DNA from: Marivita sp.
GTDB lineage: Bacteria; Pseudomonadota; Alphaproteobacteria; Rhodobacterales; Rhodobacteraceae
Assembly (NCBI RefSeq): GCF_020055635.1
Contig: NZ_JAIPUT010000001.1
Location: 62,001 to 126,000 of the forward strand
Reading direction: 5' to 3'
Length of the DNA: 64,000 nt
Below the pieces are notes generated by a model, which saw nothing but the letters and a program-made list of their open reading frames with translations, was not told where the DNA came from and ran no database searches. Shown piece by piece: positions 49,898-58,260 of the stretch. The position numbers and the translations under genes are program-made. Position 1 is the stretch's first letter. The number at the start of each line of letters is the position of its first letter.

Positions 49898-50890
49898 TCA
49901 GAGCAGCCCGGCATTCCTGAACAGCGCTTCAAGATCCGTCTCGGGGCGCGGGCCGATATGCGAGATCACTTCCGCCGCCGCGACACAGCCCATGCGGCCG
50001 CTGGTTTCCATGTCCCGCCCCGTTGCCAACCCGAACAGGAACCCGGCGGCGAACTGGTCGCCTGCGCCTGTCGCGTCCACCGGGACCACCTTTTCAACGG
50101 GGATATCGATACGGGTGCCATCGTGAATGATCGACACGCCATCGCCCGACCGTGTGCAGACCACCAGCGGGCAGATCGCGGCCACGGCGGCCAGATCGGA
50201 CTCCAGATCGTTGTTCTGATAAAGCGACATGATCTCGGCCTCGTTGCCGATCACGTAATCCATCTCGTGTTCGATCAGGTTCAGGAAATCGTCGCGGTGC
50301 CGTTCGACGCAGAACGGGTCGGAAATGGCGATGCCCGCCTTGCCGCCTGCGGCGCGGCAGGTGCGGGCGGTGCGGATGAAGGCGTCCTTGCCCTTGTCCT
50401 TGTCGAAGAGGTAGCCTTCGAGGAACACCACCTCGGCCTGCGACGCCACGTCTTCGGACACGTCCTCGGGGCCTAGTTCGGCAGAGATGCCCAGATAGGT
50501 GTTCATCGACCGCTCACCATCGGGCGAGACAAAGATCATCGACCGCGACGTGGGCAATTCCCCACCCGGAACCGGCGCGTTCACGAAATCGGTGCCGTCC
50601 TTTTCCATCGCACCCGCATAGAACCGCCCCAAAGCGTCGTCATGCACCCGACCGATAAAGGCGGTGCGCAGCCCCAGGTTGCCCAGACCGGCCAGCGTAT
50701 TGGCGACCGATCCGCCGGGCGTCTGGGTGCGTTCCTTCATGGCGGCATACAGCGTTTCGCCGCGTTCGCGTTCGACCAGCTGCATGATGCCTTTCTGAAT
50801 GCCCATCAGGTCCAGAAACGTGTCCTCGGCCCGTGCGATCACATCGACAACGGCGTTGCCGATGCCGACAACCTGGTATTTCTTGCTCAT
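49898..50890 (-). CDS. Adenosine kinase-type PfkB sugar kinase
   Basis: A 330-residue PfkB-fold kinase. GIGNAVVDVIARAEDTFLDLMGIQKG at the start and GGSVANTLAGLGNLGLRTAFIGRVHDDALGRFY near residue 54 are the adenosine-kinase-like N-terminal signatures. The catalytic Asp lies in VVPVDATGAGDQFAAGFLFGL (near 279-299). Adenosine is the likely substrate; a sugar substrate cannot be excluded. The start at 50890 overlaps the nth stop (ATGA), so it is translated with nth. Confidence 0.92.
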   Translation of the reverse strand: MSKKYQVVGIGNAVVDVIARAEDTFLDLMGIQKGIMQLVERERGETLYAAMKERTQTPGGSVANTLAGLGNLGLRTAFIGRVHDDALGRFYAGAMEKDGTDFVNAPVPGGELPTSRSMIFVSPDGERSMNTYLGISAELGPEDVSEDVASQAEVVFLEGYLFDKDKGKDAFIRTARTCRAAGGKAGIAISDPFCVERHRDDFLNLIEHEMDYVIGNEAEIMSLYQNNDLESDLAAVAAICPLVVCTRSGDGVSIIHDGTRIDIPVEKVVPVDATGAGDQFAAGFLFGLATGRDMETSGRMGCVAAAEVISHIGPRPETDLEALFRNAGLL

Positions 50891-51531
50891 TCGGTCTTGT
50901 CCTCGAATTGACAGAGATCGCGGATCACGCAGACGCCGCATTTGGGTTTTCGCGCCACGCAGGTGTAGCGCCCGTGCAGGATCAGCCAGTGATGGGCGTG
51001 ATGTTGAAAATCGACCGGAATATGGTCTTCGATGGCGCGTTCAACTGCCACCACGTCCTTGCCGGGGCAGATGCCGGTGCGGTTGCCGACGCGAAAAATA
51101 TGCGTATCGACCGCCTGCGCCGGATAGTGCCACCACATGTTCAGCACCACATTGGCCGTCTTGCGCCCCACGCCGGGCAGGCTTTCCAACGCGGCGCGGG
51201 AATTGGGCACTTCGCCGCCGTACTCATCGACCAGAATGCGGCTCAGCTTGATGACGTTCTTGGCCTTGTTCCGGTAAAGACCGATCGTCTTGATATGCTC
51301 GGTCACGCCCTCTTCGCCCAGTTCGAGCATCTTTTCCGGCGTATCCGCGATCTTGAACAGGTCGCGCGTGGCCTTGTTCACGCCGATATCCGTGGCCTGC
51401 GCCGACAGCGCGACCGCAACGACAAGGGTGTAGGCGTTGACGTGATCAAGCTCCCCCTTGGGTTCGGGGTCCACCGCCTGAAAGCGGGTAAAGATCTCGC
51501 GGATCATGTGGTAATCAAGCTGCCTAGCCAT
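50887..51531 (-). CDS. nth: Endonuclease III
   Basis: Removes oxidised pyrimidines and nicks the abasic site. The helix-hairpin-helix with catalytic Lys is LESLPGVGRKTANVVLNMWW (near residues 107-126). The catalytic Asp is in AVDTHIFRVGNRTG. The 4Fe-4S cluster ligands are CVARKPKCGVCVIRDLC (C-x6-C-x2-C-x5-C), near 192-208. The start at 51531 (MARQLDYHMI) fits the family; a 12-residue upstream extension does not. Its stop overlaps the start of the downstream kinase gene by four bases. Confidence 0.96.
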   Translation of the reverse strand: MARQLDYHMIREIFTRFQAVDPEPKGELDHVNAYTLVVAVALSAQATDIGVNKATRDLFKIADTPEKMLELGEEGVTEHIKTIGLYRNKAKNVIKLSRILVDEYGGEVPNSRAALESLPGVGRKTANVVLNMWWHYPAQAVDTHIFRVGNRTGICPGKDVVAVERAIEDHIPVDFQHHAHHWLILHGRYTCVARKPKCGVCVIRDLCQFEDKTE

Positions 51532-51654
51532 TGCACCCCGTATGCCGCGCGACGAATTTGGGGGCAAGCGTGTTGCTTGCGCAGCTTTCGGGTCGAATGC
51601 GTCCGTGACATCGGGGTATCACGGGGCAAGCTGACACAAAGAAAGGCCGCTCCG

Positions 51655-52506
51655 ATGCAAAGCCTGACCGAAGACACGCAGGGGTATCATTTCAACGTCA
51701 TGCGCCGCGCGCTCGACGTGATCGATCAGGCCGGGCCGTCGGTGACGCTCGACGAACTTGCGGCACAGATGAACATGAGCCCGGCGCATTTCCAACGGGT
51801 GTTCTCGCGCTGGGTCGGGGTCAGCCCGAAGCGGTACCAGCAATACCTGACGCTGGGCCACGCCAAGGCGCTTCTGTCGGAGCGCTTTACCACGTTGGCG
51901 GCCGCGCATGCCTCGGGCCTGTCGGGCAGCGGGCGATTGCACGACCTTTTCATCCGATGGGAGGCGATGAGTCCCGGTGAGTTCGCACGCAAGGGCGACG
52001 GGCTGACGATCTACTGGGGCTGGTTCGACAGCCCCTTCGGCCCGGCACTTGTCATGGGCACCGACAAGGGGCTTTGCGGGATCGGCTTTGCCTCCGAGAC
52101 CGGCACCGCAAATGCTTGGCAGGATTTGGTCGGGCGCTGGCCCAACGCGGTCTATGTCGAAGATGCCGACCGCCTGCGCCCTTGGGTCGACAGCGCGTTC
52201 GGCGCAGGCGAGGTCTCGCACGAAACGCCGCTTTTCATGATCGGCGCACCGTTCCAGATCAAGGTCTGGGAAGCGCTGATGCAGATTCCGTCGGGCCATG
52301 TGACGACATATTCCGAGATCGCCGATTACATCGGGCATCCCAAGGCGGTGCGTGCCGTGGGAACGGCCGTTGGGCGGAACCCTGTCAGCTACCTGATTCC
52401 ATGCCACCGGGCGCTGCGCAAATCCGGTGGTCTGGGCGGCTATCACTGGGGTCTGCCGGTCAAGCGCAGCATCCTCGCCTGGGAATCCGCCCGCGTCGAA
52501 GCGTGA
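51655..52506 (+). CDS. Ada-type methyltransferase: AraC helix-turn-helix plus O6-methylguanine-DNA methyltransferase
   Basis: A 283-residue two-domain protein. An AraC-type DNA-binding domain fills residues 10-110 (DELAAQMNMSPAHFQRVFSRWVGVSPKRYQQYL). The methyltransferase domain follows, with the suicide Cys in NPVSYLIPCHRALRKSGGLGGY (near 240). The N-terminal metal-binding domain of E. coli Ada, which senses methyl phosphotriesters, is absent. Repair of O6-methylguanine is therefore expected, while classical Ada activation by methylation of that domain is not possible. An AAAGG-type ribosome binding site precedes ATG 51655. Confidence 0.93.
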   Translation: MQSLTEDTQGYHFNVMRRALDVIDQAGPSVTLDELAAQMNMSPAHFQRVFSRWVGVSPKRYQQYLTLGHAKALLSERFTTLAAAHASGLSGSGRLHDLFIRWEAMSPGEFARKGDGLTIYWGWFDSPFGPALVMGTDKGLCGIGFASETGTANAWQDLVGRWPNAVYVEDADRLRPWVDSAFGAGEVSHETPLFMIGAPFQIKVWEALMQIPSGHVTTYSEIADYIGHPKAVRAVGTAVGRNPVSYLIPCHRALRKSGGLGGYHWGLPVKRSILAWESARVEA

Positions 52507-52622
52507 TCGCGTGCGCGGAAACGTGCCGATTTCACCGGACTTAAGGTGTTCGTCCGGGTATGTTATCGCATAGCAACAGCAAGACCCATAGCATTGGGCA
52601 CAGTCACATGAGGCGAAACACT

Positions 52623-53291
52623 ATGATACTATCCAAATTCTCCATGGCCTTGGCGCTTTCCGGTGCCCTGGTTCTCTCGGCCTGTACGACAGGCACATTC
52701 AACGATCCGAACGACCCGAACCGCCAGACCAAGACCGGCGCGCTTGTCGGCGCGGGTGCGGGTGCCGCCATCGGCGCGCTGATGGGCAACGACCCCGAAG
52801 AGCGTCGCCGCAATGCCGCGGCAGGCGCGATCATCGGGGGTGGTGGTGGTGCCCTCATCGGCAACCGCCTCGACAGGCAGGAAGCAGACCTGCGCGCACA
52901 GATCGGCAATGACAACGTGACGATCCGCAACACGGGTGAACGTCTCATCGTGACCCTGCCGCAGGACATCCTGTTCGCCACGGACAGCGCATCCTTGCGC
53001 CCCGATCTGCAACGTGACCTGCGCACGGTGGGGCAGAACCTGTTGGCCTATCCGAACACGTCCGTTCAGGTCATCGGCCACACCGACAACACGGGTGACG
53101 CGCAGTACAACCTGAACCTGTCGCGGCAACGCGCGCAATCGGTCGCGAACATCCTGATGAGCGAAGGCGTTCCGTCCTTCCGAATCCAGAGCATCGGCCG
53201 CGGCGAAGATCAACCGATCGCCAGCAACCTGACACCGGACGGCCGGGCACAGAACCGCCGGGTCGAGATCGTGATCCTTCCGAACGCCTGA
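52623..53291 (+). CDS. OmpA-family outer-membrane lipoprotein
   Basis: A 222-residue lipoprotein. MILSKFSMALALSGALVLSAC ends at a lipobox (LSAC). Next is a glycine-rich YMGG-type hydrophobic segment (GALVGAGAGAAIGALMG, AAGAIIGGGGGALIG). The C-terminal OmpA domain that binds peptidoglycan follows, with VTLPQDILFATDSASLRP and VIGHTDNTGDAQYNLNLSRQRAQSVANIL (near residues 154-182). It ties the outer membrane to the wall. ATG 52623 was chosen since a GAGG site precedes it; upstream ATG codons lack a signal peptide. A strong terminator follows. Confidence 0.94.
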   Translation: MILSKFSMALALSGALVLSACTTGTFNDPNDPNRQTKTGALVGAGAGAAIGALMGNDPEERRRNAAAGAIIGGGGGALIGNRLDRQEADLRAQIGNDNVTIRNTGERLIVTLPQDILFATDSASLRPDLQRDLRTVGQNLLAYPNTSVQVIGHTDNTGDAQYNLNLSRQRAQSVANILMSEGVPSFRIQSIGRGEDQPIASNLTPDGRAQNRRVEIVILPNA

Positions 53292-53315
53292 TCCCGGATC
53301 CCTTGAACACCATGG

Positions 53316-53343
53316 CCCGCACCTTCCTGGTGCGGGTTTTTTT
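53316..53343 (+). terminator. Rho-independent terminator after the OmpA lipoprotein gene
   Basis: CCCGCACC pairs with GGTGCGGG around a 5-base loop and is followed by seven T residues, 25 bases after the stop. A textbook terminator. Confidence 0.95.
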
Positions 53344-53419
53344 GCGCGCGTCCCATGGCTTGCGGGTTGTCAGGCTGTGATCGGGGACCAAGTGGCACTG
53401 CGATCAACAGGAGACAGAC

Positions 53420-53974
53420 ATGGCCACTCTCAAACTGCTGGGACTTTGCGGTTCCTTGCGGAGCGCATCGACCAACAGACTTCTCATGCGCGAAGCTGCG
53501 CGCCGGTTCGGACCGTCCGACTTTGTCGAAGCCGATCTGCGCGTTCCGCTTTACGACGGCGATCTTGAAAACGACTCGGGCATTCCCGAGGCGGTGCAAA
53601 CCCTGTCGGACCAGATCGCCGAAGCAGACGCGGTGATCGTCGCCACACCGGAATACAACAAGGGTATTTCCGGGGTGCTCAAGAACGCGCTCGACTGGGT
53701 CAGCCGGACATCGGGAGCGCCCTGGGCCGGAAAACCCGTGGCCCTGATGTCTGCCACGGCAGGCCGCGCCGGCGGCGAGAGGACCCAGAACATGGCGCGG
53801 CTCTGCCTCACGCCGTTCCGTCCGCATATCGTTCCCGGTCCGGAAGTCCTTGTCGGGGCCACATTCCAGCAATGGGACGAGGACGGGCGCCTGACAAATG
53901 AAATCAATGCCAAAGCGCTTGATGAATTGATGCAGATACTGCGCCGCACCGCAGAGGCGAACCAGGCGGGCTGA
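53420..53974 (+). CDS. NADPH-dependent FMN reductase
   Basis: A 184-residue flavodoxin-fold reductase. The FMN phosphate loop is LGLCGSLRSASTNRLL (residues 7-22). The second FMN segment is IVATPEYNKGISGVLKNALDWVSR (near 74-97), and PVALMSATAGRAGGER follows. Relatives reduce quinones, azo dyes or chromate; the natural acceptor is unknown. An AGGAGA ribosome binding site lies ahead of the ATG. It ends one base before the convergent sugar transferase stop. Confidence 0.93.
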   Translation: MATLKLLGLCGSLRSASTNRLLMREAARRFGPSDFVEADLRVPLYDGDLENDSGIPEAVQTLSDQIAEADAVIVATPEYNKGISGVLKNALDWVSRTSGAPWAGKPVALMSATAGRAGGERTQNMARLCLTPFRPHIVPGPEVLVGATFQQWDEDGRLTNEINAKALDELMQILRRTAEANQAG

Positions 53975-54664
53975 TCAGCAGCCGGTGCCCTTGGTGACCA
54001 CGCTCACGGTTTTCCAGATCACCGAAACGTCCTGGGCGAAAGTCACCTTGGACAGGTATTCGGCATCGTAATGCGCGCGTTCGGCAAAGCTGCTCTCGTG
54101 GCGGACGGATACCTGCCAGAAGCCGGTCAATCCCGGACGCAGGGCGTAATAGGCAGAGCCGGGGTAGAGCGTCTGCTGATCGACCATCATCGGGCGCGGA
54201 CCGACCAGCGACATGTCGCCCTTGAGAACGTTCCACAATTGCGGAAGTTCATCCAGCGATGTCTTGCGCAGGATCTGGCCGACTGTCGTGATGCGCGGAT
54301 CATGGCGAAGCTTCTGGTTGCGATCCCATTCGGCGCGTGCCGCTGGGTTCCGGGCCAGGTGATCTTCAAGCGCCTGGTCGGCATTTGGGACCATGCTGCG
54401 CAGCTTCCACAGCTTGAAGGGCTTGCCGAACCGGCCAATGCGGGTCTGGTGGTAGAATGGCGATCCGCCGTCCAGAGCCACGAGCAATGCGCAGACGCCA
54501 AGAACCAGCATCACCGGAGCCGCCGCCATCAGCACAAGCAGGATATCGACGCCGCGCTTGAGGTGATCGCGGTAGAGGCTTTTCGGTCCGGATGTCGTGA
54601 AGGCCGCATTGACGAGCGATTCAATGTCGGTGCCAGGCAGAGGTTGGCGAATATGCAGTGTCAT
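53975..54664 (-). CDS. ExoY/WcaJ-type undecaprenyl-phosphate sugar phosphotransferase
   Basis: A 229-residue initiating transferase that moves a sugar-1-phosphate onto undecaprenyl phosphate to start an exopolysaccharide. One membrane helix near the N-terminus (VDILLVLMAAAPVMLVLGVCALLVAL) is followed by family motifs FYHQTRIGRFGKPFKLWKLRSM, SLDELPQLWNVLKGDMSLVGPRPMM and LRPGLTGFWQVSVR. There are no other polysaccharide genes beside it, but two glycan clusters lie elsewhere in the window. It has an unusually long upstream gap (908 bases to rnd). Confidence 0.95.
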   Translation of the reverse strand: MTLHIRQPLPGTDIESLVNAAFTTSGPKSLYRDHLKRGVDILLVLMAAAPVMLVLGVCALLVALDGGSPFYHQTRIGRFGKPFKLWKLRSMVPNADQALEDHLARNPAARAEWDRNQKLRHDPRITTVGQILRKTSLDELPQLWNVLKGDMSLVGPRPMMVDQQTLYPGSAYYALRPGLTGFWQVSVRHESSFAERAHYDAEYLSKVTFAQDVSVIWKTVSVVTKGTGC

Positions 54665-55572
54665 TTGAACACCCTTTTTACCCTATGTGCTCGGGCCGCA
54701 TGCCGGATTGCCGATGGCGCGCAAAATCTGTGTGCTTGAAGCGCGGGGCGACAAGCACTGAGACCGGATTTTCACCCGTCAACCAGATTTTCAGACTACA
54801 TGGCAGACTTCAGCAGACGAACCTTACGCAACTCCCAGATGGAAGCACCAACCCCCCAGTGCCAAACGAAACATGGCAGGAATGTGGTCTGCCAAATCAT
54901 GACCTCTTTATGGCCTTGCGCCTTAATTGGGTCAACTTTCAGATGGAGGGGAAACTTTCACGGGCATTCCCACCCGGAACTCAATCCTGGGATGTGTTGA
55001 AATGCGGCGCATTTTCGCCGATTTATCCACAAGTTCACTTTTTACAAATCGTGCGCAATCAAGGATGCATCCGGCTCCCGGTGCCCGATCTGGCCATTAA
55101 ACATTCGTAACAAAAGAATCTTTTTCCGGACCGCTTTAATGATGATCCGTGTCAAATGATCGTGCCGGTGCAGATTTGATGCCGATTTTTACCGCAATGC
55201 AGCATCAATCAAGCCGATCCTGTCCGGTCTGTTTCAGCAGCGGAAACTGTTGCGGTAACGTGTCCTATGTTTCTGCGCTGGTTCACTGTTCGAGAACTCG
55301 CAACAATACGCTTCGCGGAGACCAGGGCAGAGCCGGGGATCGGGGCCTCGCAAGACCCCGGAACGCTCCGAAAAACACCGATCACAAGTTGTAACATATT
55401 GTAATATATTGGGCGGAATTACGACAGGTGAAACAAGGCAGTTGCCACATATCGGGTCGAATCATGTCCAGATTGAGAGAATCGGGAAAAACTGAGGCAA
55501 AGCCGGACAGGTTGCGCCACAATCTGAGACGGTCTATCTGCCGGTTGTTGCCCCTGACCGAGGAAACTTCCC
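54665..55572. other. 908-base intergenic region between the ExoY-type gene and rnd, no convincing gene
   Basis: This is the longest stretch without a recognisable gene. It is poorer in G and C than the surroundings and is divergently flanked, so promoters for both genes are expected in it. Two short frames (54658-55110 and 55149-55394) have no ribosome binding site and no family likeness, and I reject them. It holds one perfect consensus DnaA box (TTATCCACA, 55022-55030) and a tandem ten-base repeat at 55391-55410. A small RNA cannot be excluded. Confidence 0.7.
55391..55410. repeat. Tandem 10-bp direct repeat upstream of rnd
   Basis: GTAACATATT is followed directly by GTAATATATT, identical at nine of ten positions. 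The spacing equals one helical turn, so a protein could bind both copies on the same face of the DNA. It lies about 160 bases ahead of the rnd start in the AT-rich part of the gap. It may also contain promoter elements. Confidence 0.5.
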
Positions 55573-56187
55573 ATGTCCCACAAAGTCTATACCCGCGACC
55601 TGCCAGATGGCCTTGACCTTGGGCGGGAGGTTGCCATCGATTGCGAGACGATGGGGCTGCATCCGCACCGCGACAGGCTGTGTGTTGTCCAGCTTTCCGG
55701 AGGCGATGGCACGGCGCATCTGGTGCAGATGGAAAAGGGCCAGACCTCGGCTCCCAACCTGGAGCGGCTTCTGACCGATCCGGCTATCCTCAAGCTCTTT
55801 CACTTCGGCCGGTTCGACATCGCCGCGCTGCAAAACGCCTTTGGCGTGGTCACGGCACCGGTCTATTGCACGAAGATCGCGAGCCGACTCGTGCGCACCT
55901 ATACTGACCGGCACGGGTTGAAGGTGCTGTTGCAGGAACACCTGGGGATCGACATCTCGAAACAGCAGCAATCCAGCGATTGGGGCGCAGGGAAGCTGAG
56001 CCAGGCACAAATCGAATATGCGGCCTCCGATGTGCTTTACCTGCACCGGCTTCGTGACGCGTTGCAGGCGATGCTCGAACGCGAAGGCCGGGCAGAGCTG
56101 GCGCAGGCCTGTTTCGACTTTCTGCCGACACGCGCGAATCTCGATCTTGCAGGCTGGCCGGACACCGACATCTTTGCGCATTCCTGA
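55573..56187 (+). CDS. rnd: Short ribonuclease D (DEDDy 3'-5' exonuclease)
   Basis: A 204-residue exonuclease of the RNase D family. The catalytic DEDD residues are in VAIDCETMGLHP (D23, E25), FHFGRFDIAAL (near 79-89) and EYAASDVLYLHRLRD (near 153-167, with the Tyr of the DEDDy type). The helical HRDC domain of E. coli RNase D is missing, which is common in alphaproteobacteria. The lptC gene starts 15 bases later, so this gene probably heads the lpt operon. Confidence 0.94.
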   Translation: MSHKVYTRDLPDGLDLGREVAIDCETMGLHPHRDRLCVVQLSGGDGTAHLVQMEKGQTSAPNLERLLTDPAILKLFHFGRFDIAALQNAFGVVTAPVYCTKIASRLVRTYTDRHGLKVLLQEHLGIDISKQQQSSDWGAGKLSQAQIEYAASDVLYLHRLRDALQAMLEREGRAELAQACFDFLPTRANLDLAGWPDTDIFAHS

Positions 56188-56202
56188 CGCACGGGATCCG
56201 GG

Positions 56203-56796
56203 ATGTATTCGCGCCTGATCGCCTGGTTGAAGATCCTGCTGCCGCTGGGTGCGCTGGTGCTTCTGTCGACGATCTTCCTCTATTCGCGGGGCCCCGACCC
56301 GATTGCCACGATCCCGCTTCTCACCGGCGGCGCCGACCCCAGCACAAGCGAACAGATCGGCGCGCCGTTCTACGCCGGGACGACACAAAGCGGGCGGGGG
56401 CTTACCCTGGCCGCGCGGCAGGCCCGCATCGTGGGCGAAACCGGCGACGACATGATCGCCGATGACGTGAAGGCGGTGATCGATGTCGAAGATGGCAACC
56501 GGATCACCATCGACGCCACGGTCGGCCAGATGGAGCAGGGCGAACGCCTGCTCCTGCGCGAGGGCGTGATCCTGGACAGCACGTCGGGCTATACCGTGCG
56601 CACCGAAGGGTTGAACTCCGCCATCGACCGGGTCGCCATCCAAAGCACCGGCCCGGTGGATGCCGACGGCCCCGGATTGACGCTGTCGGCGGGAAAGCTC
56701 ACGGTCGCGGAGACCGCCGAAGAGGATGACATCGAGTTGCTGTTCACGGATGGCGTAAAGCTGATATACACGCCACAACCAAGCGAGGCGGAATGA
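56203..56796 (+). CDS. lptC: LPS export protein LptC
   Basis: The bitopic inner-membrane component of the LPS transport bridge. A 197-residue protein with one N-terminal helix (LIAWLKILLPLGALVLLSTIFLYS) and a periplasmic beta-jellyroll. PRGPD is the short linker equivalent (RGPDPIATIPLL). The body shows the usual alternating strands (APFYAGTTQSGRGLTLAARQARIV). It overlaps lptA by four bases (ATGA). Position between rnd and lptA confirms the weak sequence similarity typical of LptC. Confidence 0.92.
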   Translation: MYSRLIAWLKILLPLGALVLLSTIFLYSRGPDPIATIPLLTGGADPSTSEQIGAPFYAGTTQSGRGLTLAARQARIVGETGDDMIADDVKAVIDVEDGNRITIDATVGQMEQGERLLLREGVILDSTSGYTVRTEGLNSAIDRVAIQSTGPVDADGPGLTLSAGKLTVAETAEEDDIELLFTDGVKLIYTPQPSEAE

Positions 56797-57278
56797 TGAT
56801 CCGAACAGTGATGACCGTGGCGATGATCTGCCTTGCCTCAGCAGCGTTTGCCCAAGGGGCAGAGGTGGCGTTCGGCACGATCGAACAGGACACGTCGCTT
56901 CCCGTCGAGGTCAGCGCCGACGCGCTGTCGGTGTCGCAGAATGACGGCTCCGCGCTGTTCACCGGAAATGTCGTGATCGGTCAGGGCGAAATGCGGCTGT
57001 CGGCGCCCCGCGTCCTGGTGTTTTACACCGAGGGACAGACCGGCATCGAGCGTCTCGAAGCGACCGGCGGCGTCACATTGGTGAACGCCGATCAGGCGGC
57101 CGAGGCGGACACGGCCGAATACGAGGTGAATCGCGGAACCATCCGGATGGCGGGAAACGTGCTTCTGACGCAGGGCGCGAACACGCTGGTATCGGACACG
57201 ATGGATGTGGATCTCGAAACCGGCACGGCGCGCATGAGCGGCCGCGTGCGCACGGTGTTTCAGTCGGGGGACGAGTGA
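56793..57278 (+). CDS. lptA: LPS export protein LptA
   Basis: The periplasmic bridge protein that carries LPS from LptC to LptD. A 161-residue protein with a signal peptide ([22 protein letters not shown]) and the OstA-like jellyroll: [43 protein letters not shown] and [17 protein letters not shown]-type strands follow. The length is on the short side but normal for the group. The stop overlaps the ATG of lptB by one base. Confidence 0.94.
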   Translation: MMIRTVMTVAMICLASAAFAQGAEVAFGTIEQDTSLPVEVSADALSVSQNDGSALFTGNVVIGQGEMRLSAPRVLVFYTEGQTGIERLEATGGVTLVNADQAAEADTAEYEVNRGTIRMAGNVLLTQGANTLVSDTMDVDLETGTARMSGRVRTVFQSGDE

Positions 57279-58036
57279 TGTCCGGCCCGCGCCTTTCCGT
57301 GACCGAAGGCCAAAGCGGGCTGATCGTGCGTCACCTGCGCAAGAGCTACAAGAAACGCGTTGTGATCCGCGACGTGTCGCTGGACGTGCAGCGCGGCGAG
57401 GTGGTGGCCCTGCTGGGACCGAACGGCAGCGGCAAGACGACCTCCTTCTATGCCATCGCCGGGCTGGTGAATCCCGAAGGTGGCCAGGTCCTGATCGACG
57501 GCGAGGACGTCACCTATCTGCCGATGTACCGCCGCGCCCGCATGGGAATCGGCTACCTGCCGCAGGAAATGTCGATCTTCCGCGGCATGAGCGTCGAAGA
57601 CAATATCACCGCGATCCTCGACATCAGCCAGCCCGATCGCCACAAGCGCCGCGAAAGGCTGGAGGAATTGCTGGGCGAATTCTCCATCGAGCATCTGCGC
57701 CGGGCACCAGCGCTGGCCCTGTCGGGTGGTGAACGGCGGCGGGTCGAAATCGCCCGTTGTCTGGCCGCCGATCCCAAGTACCTGCTGCTCGACGAACCTT
57801 TCGCTGGGGTCGATCCGATCAGCGTCGGTGACATCCGGCACCTCGTCGCGGACCTCAAGAAGCGCGGAATCGGCGTTCTCATCACGGACCACAACGTCCG
57901 GGAAACGCTCGAAATCGTGGATCGCGCCTATATCCTGCATGACGGCAAGGTCCTGATGTCCGGCTCGCCCGAGGAGGTCGTGCGCAACGAAAACGTCCGG
58001 CGGGTCTATCTTGGGGACAGTTTCCGCATCGGATAA
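57278..58036 (+). CDS. lptB: LPS export ATPase LptB
   Basis: The ATPase of the LptBFG transporter that extracts LPS from the inner membrane. A 252-residue protein with Walker [17 protein letters not shown] (near 44-59), signature [16 protein letters not shown] (near 148-163), Walker [12 protein letters not shown] (near 169-179) and the switch His in [27 protein letters not shown] is characteristic of LptB. A GTG three bases upstream (57275) could also start it. LptF and LptG are not encoded here, as usual. Confidence 0.96.
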   Translation: MSGPRLSVTEGQSGLIVRHLRKSYKKRVVIRDVSLDVQRGEVVALLGPNGSGKTTSFYAIAGLVNPEGGQVLIDGEDVTYLPMYRRARMGIGYLPQEMSIFRGMSVEDNITAILDISQPDRHKRRERLEELLGEFSIEHLRRAPALALSGGERRRVEIARCLAADPKYLLLDEPFAGVDPISVGDIRHLVADLKKRGIGVLITDHNVRETLEIVDRAYILHDGKVLMSGSPEEVVRNENVRRVYLGDSFRIG

Positions 58037-58061
58037 TTCCCGCTGTGTCGGACGGAAATGA

Positions 58062-58090
58062 TTGACACATCGCCGTTGCAGGATTGAAAT
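58062..58090 (+). promoter_or_regulatory. Candidate sigma-70 promoter for hpf-ptsN
   Basis: A perfect -35 box TTGACA (58062-58067), a 17-base spacer and a -10-like TGAAAT (58085-58090, four of six consensus bases) lie in the 224-base gap between lptB and hpf. It would give hpf and ptsN their own promoter with a leader of about 160 bases. The place is where rpoN sits in many other proteobacteria. Confidence 0.45.
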
Positions 58091-58260
58091 GGAGACATGG
58101 CGTTTGAACCTTCAGACCGTCACCCTTTTCACTGCCTGCCTCAACGGCTGGACGATGGATTACAACGGTCATCACGCCAAATTCCATTTGCACACGAACC
58201 GCAGCCGGGCCTTTCCGGCGCTGTTCCTGTGCAAGGCTAGAACAATAAAAAGGATATGCT

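Noticed and set aside
55022-55030. A possible replication origin marked by TTATCCACA
   Set aside because: Only a single perfect box was seen, with no cluster of boxes, no AT-rich unwinding element of the usual form and no dnaA, dnaN or hemE-type neighbours. A lone box is better read as a possible DnaA-regulated site or chance.
54658-55110. 150-residue plus-strand open frame in the long intergenic gap
   Set aside because: No ribosome binding site, no family likeness, low-complexity codon use, and it starts inside the ExoY-type gene.
55149-55394. 81-residue plus-strand open frame in the long intergenic gap
   Set aside because: No ribosome binding site and no recognisable feature; the Cys and Ser content looks random.
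58062-58080. A sigma-54 promoter reading at TGACACATCGCCGTTGCA ahead of hpf
   Set aside because: The -24 and -12 elements are two bases too far apart and the GG of the -24 box is not present. The sigma-70 reading fits better.
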